Source: Thiopseudomonas alkaliphila (lineage in GTDB: Bacteria > Pseudomonadota > Gammaproteobacteria > Pseudomonadales > Pseudomonadaceae). Taken from it: 64,000 nucleotides of DNA. The notes below the pieces were generated by a model, which worked only from the letters and a program-made list of their open reading frames with translations, did no database searches and was not told the DNA's origin. The position numbers and the translations under genes were made by a program. The stretch covers positions 1,032,501 to 1,096,500 of the forward strand of contig NZ_CP012358.1 in NCBI RefSeq assembly GCF_001267175.1. The letters are read 5' to 3'. Below, in pieces: positions 47,920-57,570 of the stretch; the stretch's first letter is position 1; the number at the start of each line of letters is the position of its first letter.

Positions 47920-48327
47920 CTCCTAACACTTAACGCAAGTTAAGCCGCTAATCGCAGCTATCACCCAGCTGCGATTGGTTTTAACCTAGTCCTACTGAAT
48001 TTTGCGTTGCTTTTGACTTCCAGAATTCACAATAACGGGTTAAGGTGAAAGCCAAAGAAATTGATCGGCTCACTGCAGCTACCGTTTTGCCCCCGCATGT
48101 ATTGACCTGCCGCATAACCAGCTCTTGAATCAGCAATTATTCATCCATTATCCTGCTTGTTTGCGCCTAAAGCGGTTGTTTTAGCCTTTGCCAGCAAGAT
48201 AGCTTCAAATTTTGCTATATTTGGCCGTTTATCGGTTTCTTTGAATGATGCTATGTATAATTCTTAGCTAGCCGCACTGGATCGCCGGCTTATGCGACCT
48301 CCGACCTGTGAGTAAATGAGTAACACC
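47920..48327. other. Gap between katE and the DAHP synthase gene
   Basis: About 400 bases contain a hairpin AATCGCAGCT/AGCTGCGATT (47950-47959 with 47967-47976), probably ending katE, and a perfect TATAAT at 48256-48261 with no good -35, which may serve the downstream gene. No gene was found; a short frame around 48040-48130 only vaguely resembles an integrase start. Confidence 0.5.
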
Positions 48328-49401
48328 ATGGCTGACTTACCAATTGATGACTTAAATATTGTGTCGAATGTGACCTTGATTACGCCAGAGCAACTCAAAG
48401 CTAAAATGCCGTTAACCGAAACGGCGCATAAAACTGTTGCTACTGCCCGCCAAGTGGTGCGAGATATTTTAGATGGTAAAGACCACCGTTTATTTATTGT
48501 GATCGGCCCTTGCTCGATTCACGATCTCAAAGCCGCCCACGAGTATGCTGACCGTTTAAAAGTGTTAGCAGAAGAAGTGTCAGATACTTTATATCTCATC
48601 ATGCGGGTTTATTTTGAAAAGCCGCGTACCACAGTTGGTTGGAAAGGGTTAATTAACGACCCCTATTTGGATGACACCTTCCAAATTGAAGATGGCTTAC
48701 ACATTGGCCGTAAATTACTGCTTGATCTGGCCGAAAAAGGTTTACCCACAGCCACTGAAGCACTTGATCCTATTACCCCGCAATACTTGCAGGATTTAAT
48801 TAGCTGGTCAGCCATTGGCGCCCGTACCACTGAATCCCAGACTCACCGTGAAATGGCCTCTGGCCTATCTTCTGCAGTGGGTTTTAAAAATGGTACCGAC
48901 GGCGGCTTAACCGTGGCAATTAATGCCCTGCAGTCGGTGTCAAACTCGCACCACTTTTTAGGCATTAACCAACAAGGTAGCGTGTCACTGGTTAAAACCA
49001 AAGGTAACCCTTATGGGCACGTGGTATTACGTGGCGGTAATGGTAAACCCAACTATGACTCTGTCAGTGTGGCGCTGTGCGAGCAAGAGCTGGTCAAAGC
49101 AAAAATCACGCCCAACATTATGATTGACTGCAGCCACGCTAACTCAAACAAAGACCCTGCCCTGCAACCTTTAGTGCTGGAAAATATCACCAATCAAATT
49201 GTTGATGGTAATACCTCAATTAACAGCTTGATGGTGGAAAGCCACCTTGGCTGGGGTAATCAATCAGTGCCTGAAAACCTAGAAGACTTGCAATACGGCG
49301 TTTCCATTACCGACGCCTGCATTGACTGGGAAACCACTGAAAAATGCATTCGTGATATGCATGCCAAGCTCAAGGATGTACTACCTAAGCGTAAGCGTTA
49401 A
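48328..49401 (+). CDS. 3-deoxy-7-phosphoheptulonate synthase (DAHP synthase), class I
   Basis: This 357 aa enzyme condenses PEP and erythrose 4-phosphate at the entry to the shikimate pathway. Class I AroFGH landmarks: IGPCSIHD (metal and PEP binding), RVYFEKPRTTVGWKGLINDP and GARTTESQTHREMASGLS. I start at 48328 (MADLPIDDLN), as in Pseudomonas homologues of this length; an ATG four codons upstream at 48316 is in frame but its ribosome site is too close. Feedback type (Tyr, Phe or Trp) cannot be told with certainty. It is a single gene with a hairpin after it. Confidence 0.93.
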   Translation: MADLPIDDLNIVSNVTLITPEQLKAKMPLTETAHKTVATARQVVRDILDGKDHRLFIVIGPCSIHDLKAAHEYADRLKVLAEEVSDTLYLIMRVYFEKPRTTVGWKGLINDPYLDDTFQIEDGLHIGRKLLLDLAEKGLPTATEALDPITPQYLQDLISWSAIGARTTESQTHREMASGLSSAVGFKNGTDGGLTVAINALQSVSNSHHFLGINQQGSVSLVKTKGNPYGHVVLRGGNGKPNYDSVSVALCEQELVKAKITPNIMIDCSHANSNKDPALQPLVLENITNQIVDGNTSINSLMVESHLGWGNQSVPENLEDLQYGVSITDACIDWETTEKCIRDMHAKLKDVLPKRKR

Positions 49402-49433
49402 GCTTAATCAGCTAGTTAGATTTACTCGTAACA

Positions 49434-49462
49434 CAATCAAGCAGCCTAGAGCTGCTTGATTG
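49434..49462 (+). terminator. Hairpin after the DAHP synthase gene
   Basis: A 12 bp perfect stem CAATCAAGCAGC/GCTGCTTGATTG (49434-49445 with 49451-49462) is followed by CTTTAAG. Confidence 0.6.
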
Positions 49463-49570
49463 CTTTAAGCACCAACAAAAAGCATAAGCAAATAGCTATA
49501 TATTCTTTTATGGAATAATAAGCCTTAGCTATAGTGCCCCACATCATTCGTTAATATGTGCGGAGTCACT

Positions 49571-50563
49571 ATGAAATCTTTACTGTCTTTTTCACTGTTG
49601 GCTGCTAGCATCGCTGTCAGCAGTGCACTACAAGCCGCGCCTTTGCTTAACGTCTCCTACGATGTCATGCGCGACTTTTATAAAGAGTACAACCCGGCTT
49701 TTCAAAAGCACTGGGTGGCTGAAGGGAATAAACCGATTCAGATTCAAATGTCTCACGGCGGTTCAACCAAACAAGCCCGCTCAGTAATTGATGGCTTACC
49801 AGCAGATGTCATCACCATGAATATGGCCACGGATATTAATGCACTGCATGAGTACGGCAATCTAATTCCTGCGGATTGGGCTAAAGCCTTGCCTAATAAC
49901 AGTGCTCCCTTTACCTCGGCTACGGTATTTATCGTCCGCAAAGGTAACCCGAAAAATATTCAAGACTGGCCTGACTTAGTCAAAGAAGGCACAGAAATTA
50001 TTGTGCCTAACCCTAAAACCTCAGGTAATGGTCGCTACACCTACCTCTCAGCCTGGGCATATACCTTAAACAATGGTGGCTCCGAACAAGATGCAAAAAA
50101 CTTTGTCGGCAAGTTATTTAAACAAGCTCCAGTCTTAGATACTGGCGGCCGTGCAGCAACCAGCTCATTTATGCAAAACAAATTAGGCGATGTCCTAATC
50201 ACCTTTGAAAACGAAGCAGAAATGATTGCCCGTGAGTTTGGCCGTGGTGGTTTTGAGGTGGTTTACCCAAGTGTAAGCGCTGAAGCTGAACCTCCCGTTG
50301 CGGTGGTCGATAAGGTGGTTGATCGCAAAGGTTCAAGACCGCAGGCCGAAGCCTATCTTAAGTACTTGTGGTCTGATGAGGCGCAAAAAATTGCTGCTGA
50401 GAACTACCTGCGTCCACGCAACCAAGAGATTCTTAAACAATACGCTGACCGCTTCCCAGAAGTTGAGTTTATGCCGGTAGAAAAAACCTTTGGCCCTTGG
50501 GATCAGATTCAAAAAGAGCACTTTAATGATGGCGGTATTTTTGATCAGGTCTACGCACAATAA
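49571..50563 (+). CDS. sbp: Periplasmic sulfate-binding protein
   Basis: This 330 aa substrate-binding subunit of a sulfate/thiosulfate ABC importer has a signal peptide MKSLLSFSLLAASIAVSSA. Conserved blocks are LLNVSYDVMRDFYKEYN, SHGGSTKQARSVIDGLPADV and PNPKTSGNGRYTYLSAW, typical of Sbp. The ATG at 49571 has GGAG upstream, while the longer frame starts at a ATG inside the untranslated leader. No cysT, cysW or cysA follows; the next gene is mnmA after a terminator, so the transporter core is elsewhere. Confidence 0.93.
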   Translation: MKSLLSFSLLAASIAVSSALQAAPLLNVSYDVMRDFYKEYNPAFQKHWVAEGNKPIQIQMSHGGSTKQARSVIDGLPADVITMNMATDINALHEYGNLIPADWAKALPNNSAPFTSATVFIVRKGNPKNIQDWPDLVKEGTEIIVPNPKTSGNGRYTYLSAWAYTLNNGGSEQDAKNFVGKLFKQAPVLDTGGRAATSSFMQNKLGDVLITFENEAEMIAREFGRGGFEVVYPSVSAEAEPPVAVVDKVVDRKGSRPQAEAYLKYLWSDEAQKIAAENYLRPRNQEILKQYADRFPEVEFMPVEKTFGPWDQIQKEHFNDGGIFDQVYAQ

Positions 50564-50585
50564 CCCACTTGCCTGCTTGACTCTT

Positions 50586-50613
50586 AGCCGCTGATTTTTT
50601 CAGCGGCTTTTTG
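50586..50613 (+). terminator. Terminator of sbp
   Basis: The stem AGCCGCTGA/TCAGCGGCT (50586-50594 with 50600-50608), loop TTTTT, is followed by TTTT. Confidence 0.85.
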
Positions 50614-50686
50614 CTTTTTAAGCAAGCTGCCACCTTAAGGCTTGCATCTGATAGAATTGACTTTATTTTTCTTAGATGTTGATGCC

Positions 50687-51805
50687 ATGTATAACCCAGC
50701 TACTACCCGTGTCATCGTTGGTATGTCCGGCGGTGTTGATTCTTCTGTGTCGGCCCTCTTGCTCTTGCAGCAAGGCTATCAGGTGGAAGGCCTGTTTATG
50801 AAAAACTGGGAAGAAGACGACGGCACTGAATACTGCACCGCCAAAGAAGACCTCGCTGACGCCCAAGCCGTATGCGATAAACTGGGGATCAAGTTGCACA
50901 CTGCTAACTTTGCCGCCGAGTACTGGGACGAGGTATTTGAACACTTTTTAGAAGAGTATCAAGCGGGCCGCACACCTAACCCAGATATTTTGTGTAACCG
51001 CGAAATTAAGTTTAAAGCCTTTCTAGACTATGCTCATCACTTAGGCGCTGATCTAATTGCCACCGGTCATTATGTTCGCCGCTTAGACATTGATGGTGAA
51101 AGCCGTCTATATAAAGGTCTTGATAACAACAAAGACCAAAGTTATTTCTTACATGCGGTTGGTGGCACAGAAATTGGCCAAAGCTTGTTTCCCGTGGGTG
51201 AACTAGAAAAACCAGCGGTTCGCGCTCTAGCCGAGCAACATGGCTTAATCACCGCAAAAAAGAAAGACTCTACTGGCATCTGCTTTATTGGCGAGCGACG
51301 CTTTACTGACTTTTTAAAACAGTATTTACCCGCTCAACCTGGTGAGATTCAAACCGTAGACGGCGAAGTCATTGGCCAGCACAGCGGTCTGATGTACCAC
51401 ACCATTGGTCAGCGCCAAGGCTTAGGTATTGGTGGCCTAAAAGATGCCAGCGAAGAGCCTTGGTACGTACTTGCTAAAGATCTAGCGCGTAACGTACTGA
51501 TTGTCGGCCAAGGTAATGAGCATCCGTGGCTCTATTCGCGCAGTTTAACGGCCAGTGAAATCTTTTGGATTAATCCCATTGATTTAAGCCAACCATTGCA
51601 GCTGAGCGCTAAAGTTCGCTATCGCCAGCCTGATCAGCGCTGCGTCCTGAGCCGTACCGAGCAAGGCTATGTGGTGACCTTTGAGCAACCACAGCGTGCC
51701 GTAACGCCAGGCCAGTCGATTGTGTTTTATCAAGACGATCTGTGCTTAGGTGGCGGCGTCATTGAAACCACCCAACCTTGGGATGAGGAGATCCAACGAC
51801 CATGA
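50687..51805 (+). CDS. mnmA: tRNA-specific 2-thiouridylase MnmA
   Basis: This 372 aa enzyme installs the 2-thio group of mnm5s2U34 in tRNA Lys, Glu and Gln. The PP-loop SGGVDSS is at residues 14-20; catalytic cysteines are Cys103 in [12 protein letters not shown] and Cys199 in [13 protein letters not shown] start at 50687 ([16 protein letters not shown]); upstream codons are not homologous. It overlaps hflD by four bases in the conserved mnmA-hflD-purB group. Confidence 0.95.
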   Translation: MYNPATTRVIVGMSGGVDSSVSALLLLQQGYQVEGLFMKNWEEDDGTEYCTAKEDLADAQAVCDKLGIKLHTANFAAEYWDEVFEHFLEEYQAGRTPNPDILCNREIKFKAFLDYAHHLGADLIATGHYVRRLDIDGESRLYKGLDNNKDQSYFLHAVGGTEIGQSLFPVGELEKPAVRALAEQHGLITAKKKDSTGICFIGERRFTDFLKQYLPAQPGEIQTVDGEVIGQHSGLMYHTIGQRQGLGIGGLKDASEEPWYVLAKDLARNVLIVGQGNEHPWLYSRSLTASEIFWINPIDLSQPLQLSAKVRYRQPDQRCVLSRTEQGYVVTFEQPQRAVTPGQSIVFYQDDLCLGGGVIETTQPWDEEIQRP

Positions 51806-52422
51806 GTATTGAGCAAGAACGTTTAATTGCCTTAGCCGGTGTTTTTCAAGCTGCCGCAGCAGTCGATCGTTTAGCTCAAACTGGGCAAACGCCCAGCGGC
51901 ACCTTAAGTTGCCTACTAAATAGTCTGTTAATTACCAACCCGCAAAACACCTTAGAAGTGTATGGTGGCGATGACTTAAATCTGCGCGATGGCTATAAAG
52001 CCTTAGAGGCAGCATTGCGCCGTGATCCAGGTAACTTGCCTCGCCAAACCTTGCGCTATGCGCTGAATTTAATCACCCTAGAAGCCCAGTTAGAGCGCAA
52101 TGAGGAGCTGATTGATGTCATCAGCCAACGCTTGCCCTTGATTCAAACCAAGGTCGAGCAATTTGGCTTGACCCATGACAATGTGATTGCTTCCTTAGGC
52201 GCGCTCTACCAAGACACAGTCAGTACCTTTAAACAGCGTATTCAAGTACATGGTGATATGCGCTATCTGCAACAGGAGATGGTCGCCGCTAAAGTGCGTG
52301 CCCTCTTACTCGCCGGAATTCGCAGCGCCATGCTCTGGCGACAACTGGGTGGTCACCGCTGGCAGCTGGTATTTAGTCGCAAAAAAATGCTCAATCTACT
52401 GACCCAACGTCCTAGCTTCTGA
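51802..52422 (+). CDS. hflD: High frequency lysogenization protein HflD homologue
   Basis: This 206 aa mostly helical protein is of the HflD/YcfC family. It begins [25 protein letters not shown], and [14 protein letters not shown] and [10 protein letters not shown] are characteristic. In E. coli HflD interacts with lambda CII and lies at the membrane. It is coupled to mnmA (ATGA) and to the next gene (TGATG). Confidence 0.92.
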   Translation: MSIEQERLIALAGVFQAAAAVDRLAQTGQTPSGTLSCLLNSLLITNPQNTLEVYGGDDLNLRDGYKALEAALRRDPGNLPRQTLRYALNLITLEAQLERNEELIDVISQRLPLIQTKVEQFGLTHDNVIASLGALYQDTVSTFKQRIQVHGDMRYLQQEMVAAKVRALLLAGIRSAMLWRQLGGHRWQLVFSRKKMLNLLTQRPSF

Positions 52423-53276
52423 TGCAAGAGAGCCAACCACTACAAGGCGCTCTCTTGTTGGGAGTTTCTGCCTTACTCTTTGCTTTGATGGGGGTGGCTA
52501 TCCGTTACGCCACCCAGTCTGGGATTAACAACGAAATCGTGGTGTTTTCAAGAAACCTCGTTGGCGTTATCTTTTTTTTACCGCTGCTACTACGTAAAGG
52601 CCTAGCGCCTCTTAAAACCACGCGCCTTAAATCGCACTTCTTACGTACCTTTTCGGGTCTTGCGGCGATGTATTGCTTTTTTTACGCAATCGCGCACTTA
52701 CCCCTAGCTGACGCCATGCTGTTTACTTACTCAGCACCTATTTTTACCCCAATTATTGCCTACTTTTGGCTCAAAGAGCCGCTGACCCCAAGGGTATTAG
52801 TTTTTTCAGCCATTGGTTTACTCGGCGTAGCACTAGTAGCCAAGCCTTCTAATAGCTTGTTTAACAGCCTGTCCTTGATTGGTTTAGCTGCCAGCTTACT
52901 CGCTGCCATTGCCTATGTTTCAATTCGGCAAATGAGCGATACCGAGCCTGCCTATCGGATAGTGTTTTATTTTGCCTTCTTTAGTGCCTTAGTGTCCGCC
53001 GTGCCACTGACTTGGGCTTGGCAAACGCTAACCCACGCCCAACTGCTTTGGCTGGGACTCGCTGGACTACTGGCCGCCTTTGCTCAGATCACCATGTCAA
53101 GGGCCTACACTTTGGCACCGCCATCCATTATCTCGCCGGTAGCCTATAGTGCGATTATTTTTGCCGGCTTACTGGCTTGGTTTTTTTGGCAAGAAACCCC
53201 TGATCCACTCTCGATTGGTGGTGCAGTTTTAATCATTAGCGCCAGCCTAATGTCATTGTTCCTGCGTAAACGCTAA
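52422..53276 (+). CDS. EamA/DMT-family transporter
   Basis: This 284 aa protein has about ten membrane helices in two EamA repeats, with the family block DAMLFTYSAPIFTPIIAYFWLKEPL. Small-molecule exporter; cargo unknown. It starts one base into the hflD stop and sits between hflD and purB, which are adjacent in many gammaproteobacteria, so it appears to have been inserted into the operon in this lineage. Confidence 0.88.
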   Translation: MQESQPLQGALLLGVSALLFALMGVAIRYATQSGINNEIVVFSRNLVGVIFFLPLLLRKGLAPLKTTRLKSHFLRTFSGLAAMYCFFYAIAHLPLADAMLFTYSAPIFTPIIAYFWLKEPLTPRVLVFSAIGLLGVALVAKPSNSLFNSLSLIGLAASLLAAIAYVSIRQMSDTEPAYRIVFYFAFFSALVSAVPLTWAWQTLTHAQLLWLGLAGLLAAFAQITMSRAYTLAPPSIISPVAYSAIIFAGLLAWFFWQETPDPLSIGGAVLIISASLMSLFLRKR

Positions 53277-53296
53277 ACCCTAGGGCCTGTTTGTAG

Positions 53297-54709
<1,413 letters not shown>

Positions 54710-54740
54710 GTTAGACACATTTTGTGTGCTTAACTCGCTC

Positions 54741-54772
54741 AAAGTGCCTGATAATGTCAGGCACTTTTTGTT
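54741..54772 (+). terminator. Terminator of purB
   Basis: An 11 bp stem AAAGTGCCTGA/TCAGGCACTTT (54741-54751 with 54757-54767) is followed by a T run. Confidence 0.9.
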
Positions 54773-54809
54773 TTAATATCGTCCTAAATTTAGCTGGCTG
54801 GAGTTTACC

Positions 54810-55991
54810 TTGCCCAATTCCCAGATGCCCCTTGAAGTCCTTGGCGGCCTAACCGCGGACGTTTTTTTACGCGATTACTGGCAAAAAAAGCCACTCATCA
54901 TTCGCCAGGCCTTTCCCAACTTTATAACCCCGCTCGCCTCCGATGAGCTCGCCGGCTTATCCCTAGAGGAAGAACTAGAGTCACGCATTATTATTGAGCA
55001 TGGCGAAACACCTTGGCAGCTCAAGCATGGGCCCTTTACCGAAACAACCTTTGCTGAACTTCCTGCCAGTCACTGGACGCTATTGGTTCAAGCGGTTGAC
55101 CAGTTTATTCCTGAAGTGCAAGAAATTTTGCAGCACTTTAACTTTCTGCCCAGCTGGCGAATTGATGATGTCATGATTAGCTTTGCTACAGAAGGCGGCA
55201 GTGTGGGGCCACACTACGACAATTACGATGTATTTTTATTGCAAACCGAAGGCCATCGGCGCTGGAAAGTTGGGCAATTTTGTGATCATAGCAGCCCCTT
55301 ATTAGCACACGACAGCCTACGTTTACTGGCACACTTTGAACAGTCGGAGGAATGGGTGTTAGCGCCCGGCGATATGCTGTATTTACCGCCCTGTTTAGCC
55401 CACTGGGGAATTGCCGAAGATAACTGCCAAACCTGGTCAGTGGGTTTTCGCGCACCCAGCGCTGCCGAAGTACTGACCCATTACACCGACTACCTCACAC
55501 GCTTTATTCCTGATGAAGATCGCTTTAGCGATAGCAATCGCAGCCCCCTGACTGATAGCGCTGAAATTCGCGCCGAAGACTTAGCGCAAGTCAAACGTTT
55601 ACTGACCGAACATCTCAGTGATGATCGTTTACTACTCAGCTGGTTTGGCCAGTTTATGACTGATCCCAAATACCCCGAGCGCGTGCAAGGCATCGAGATC
55701 GACTTAGACTCTTTGCTCGAAGCCCTCCAGCAAGGTGCGCTTTTAGTGCGCAACCCTTCAGCTCGCCTAGCCTGGAGCCAGGTCACACTCGAGGGTGAAA
55801 CCGGCCTCTTGTTCTTTGTTAGTGGTAATAGCCGCTTATTGTCTGCCAAGTTAGCACAATTGCTGACTTTACTCTGCTCTGCAGATGCGCTTCACTTAGC
55901 CAATTTAGCTCCTTGGCTTGAATCCGAGGAAGCCACTACACTGATTGTTGAATTAGTTAAACAAGGCAGTCTGGAGTTTGCCGATGAATGA
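54810..55991 (+). CDS. roxA: Ribosomal protein uL16 3-hydroxylase (RoxA/YcfD-like JmjC oxygenase)
   Basis: This 393 aa Fe(II)/2-oxoglutarate oxygenase hydroxylates an arginine of ribosomal protein L16. The metal triad is visible as His135, Asp137 (GPHYDNYDVF) and His198 (LPPCLAHWG). A C-terminal dimerisation/winged-helix region follows. I take the TTG at 54810 as start because GGAG lies six bases upstream; the first ATG is at 54825, too far from it. Its neighbours purB and a GNAT gene are the same in Pseudomonas. Confidence 0.9.
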   Translation: MPNSQMPLEVLGGLTADVFLRDYWQKKPLIIRQAFPNFITPLASDELAGLSLEEELESRIIIEHGETPWQLKHGPFTETTFAELPASHWTLLVQAVDQFIPEVQEILQHFNFLPSWRIDDVMISFATEGGSVGPHYDNYDVFLLQTEGHRRWKVGQFCDHSSPLLAHDSLRLLAHFEQSEEWVLAPGDMLYLPPCLAHWGIAEDNCQTWSVGFRAPSAAEVLTHYTDYLTRFIPDEDRFSDSNRSPLTDSAEIRAEDLAQVKRLLTEHLSDDRLLLSWFGQFMTDPKYPERVQGIEIDLDSLLEALQQGALLVRNPSARLAWSQVTLEGETGLLFFVSGNSRLLSAKLAQLLTLLCSADALHLANLAPWLESEEATTLIVELVKQGSLEFADE

Positions 55992-56412
55992 TATCCACGT
56001 AAGAATTGCCGATTGGAATCATGACAATGCGGATTTACGCCGTATTCGTGAGAGTGTGTTTCAACAAGAACAAGGTGTACCTGCCGAACAAGAATGGGAC
56101 AGCGAAGACGATACCGCGACCCACTTTTTAGCTTTTGAAGGCCAGTTTGCTGTGGGAACTGCGCGCTTATTACCAGATGCTAGTATTGGTCGCGTTGCGG
56201 TTTTGAAAGACTGGCGCGGTATGCATATTGGCGAGCTGATTATGCAAGCAGTGATTGCCGAAGCCGAGCGCCAAGGTATGCAAGAACAAATTCTCACTGC
56301 ACAAACCCATGCTACTGCATTTTATGAGCGCTTAGGCTTTAAGGTCACCAGTGAAGAGTTTATTGAAGCGGGCATTCCCCATGTTGAAATGCTTCGTCGC
56401 AGTACTCCCTAA
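55984..56412 (+). CDS. GNAT family N-acetyltransferase (ElaA/YjcF-like)
   Basis: This 142 aa acetyl-CoA-dependent transferase carries the acetyl-CoA pyrophosphate loop pattern (LKDWRGMHIGELIM) and the C-terminal YERLGFKVTSEEF. Start at 55984, with GGAG seven bases upstream; it overlaps the end of roxA. Substrate unknown. In P. aeruginosa the equivalent gene is followed by secretin-like genes and aceA. Confidence 0.87.
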   Translation: MNDIHVRIADWNHDNADLRRIRESVFQQEQGVPAEQEWDSEDDTATHFLAFEGQFAVGTARLLPDASIGRVAVLKDWRGMHIGELIMQAVIAEAERQGMQEQILTAQTHATAFYERLGFKVTSEEFIEAGIPHVEMLRRSTP

Positions 56413-57204
56413 GCGCTTTCTGGGCAGCAACTATCGATACCCTTTGAGTGGGCTGCTACTGGGCAGCCTGCTCAGCAGCGCTAGCTTTGCCGCCACCGAA
56501 CTGGCCCAAGTGCACTAACGCTGCGCGGATGACTTGCATCCCTCTTTGCAAAGCGTTCTTAGTGACCAAGAACGTATTGTTAGTCAGGGTAATCAATTAG
56601 AGATTAATAGTCCTACGCCACAATTCGTCAACTGGTGCAGCGACTTGATACGGAACCACAGATGCTGCTGATTAGCATTGATCGCACAGGTATGGCACAC
56701 AGCGAACAAGACTCGATTAAGCTCGGCGGCAGTTTTTCGGTAGTAGATGGGCATCGGGTTATTATTGACCCTACTGACCAGCGTGAAATTACTCGCCAGA
56801 GACAGTACTCGCAACAACAAGGCATTGAGCTAGTGCGCACTCTAGAAGGCAGTGCTTATTAGCCAGCAACAACAGCACCCCACTACCAACACTTACCCAA
56901 TGGGACTTTGCATCGCTATTCTGGCTACGAACAGAGTTGCTCCCAGCTGCAACTTAGAGTGCAACTGCAAGGACAGTGCACACTCATCAACTTAGACGAT
57001 CAGCAAATTCAACCCGCAACTAACCATGCACCAAGGCAAACGCAACAGCTTAGCAGTCAGATCACTACAGAATTAGGTCAATGGATTGATTTAGGCAGTC
57101 TTTCTAGCATGAGCCAAGAGACTAACCGTGGCCTTACCGCACGCCAACAAGCCCATAGACAGCAGACTTCAGGCATAAAAATTAAAGTTGAGCAACTCAA
57201 TTAA
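56384..57204 (+). pseudogene. Decayed secretin/NolW-like secreted protein gene
   Basis: The remnant begins in one frame with a signal-peptide-like stretch (LLLGSLLSSASFAATELAQVH), then an in-frame TAA at 56516, continues as LQSVLSDQERIVSQGNQLEINSPTPQF, and shifts frame near 56623 where a single base appears lost. The next frame reads QLVQRLDTEPQMLLISIDR and onward, meets a TAG at 56860, and ends with GTLHRYSGYEQSC ... LGQWIDLGSL ... KVEQLN. Together these look like the short secretin-N-terminal family found before aceA in Pseudomonas. At least three disabling lesions make it a pseudogene. Confidence 0.72.
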
Positions 57205-57210
57205 GTTTTT

Positions 57211-57247
57211 TGTAGTTTTTGTAGTGGCATAAAAAAAACACTACAAA
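57211..57247. promoter_or_regulatory. TGTAGT/ACTACA half-site cluster upstream of aceA
   Basis: Two direct TGTAGT copies are followed by ACTACA; TTTGTAGTG and CACTACAAA form a 9 bp inverted repeat around an A-rich centre. HexR/RccR (RpiR-type) regulators of central carbon genes recognise TGTAGT-like palindromes, and RccR acts on aceA in pseudomonads. Assignment is inference. Confidence 0.45.
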
Positions 57248-57251
57248 TCGT

Positions 57252-57280
57252 TTGACGAACGGTCGATTAAAGCGCATCAT
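57252..57280 (+). promoter_or_regulatory. Candidate promoter of aceA
   Basis: TTGACG (57252-57257) and CATCAT (57275-57280) are spaced by 17 bases. The -10 matches only four of six consensus bases. The half-site cluster abuts the -35. Confidence 0.4.
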
Positions 57281-57570
57281 ACCCCTGCTTCTGAGTAAAG
57301 AGCAGCTGCAGAGTGCACAGCAGCCTTGAGCTTAAGCTTGTGGCAGCAGGGTGATAACGAGCAACGATTGATTAGTAGATTACCTTAGTAATCGGCCCAG
57401 GTAGCGGATCTCAACAACTGTTGACGTAGCAGACCATAATCAGCGCCAACCTCTTCCACAGTCATGCCCTCTGAACCAGAACGCAACCGCGCCACCTAGC
57501 ATCCACTTTCAAGTTCGGTTGTGCGTGGCAAGTTAACGCTGTACCCAATACTTTTTTTGAAGGATTGACC

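Larger units (their letters stand above)
57205..57570. other. Control region and leader of aceA
   Basis: About 365 bases contain no gene. The left end has TGTAGT half sites (57211, 57220) and an inverted ACTACA (57240); next to it lies a candidate promoter at 57252-57280. The mRNA leader after it would be nearly 290 bases, which is long; no structured riboswitch was recognised. Confidence 0.55.

Noticed and set aside
48040..48130. Short frame reading KAKEIDRLTAATVLPPH, faintly like the start of a phage integrase
   Set aside because: Only about 20 residues resemble the family, no continuation is seen in any frame, and chance similarity is likely.
56908..57204. 98-codon frame as an independent gene
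   Set aside because: It lacks a ribosome site, begins inside sequence that continues the upstream pseudogene in the same frame, and its C-terminus reads as the end of a secretin-like protein.
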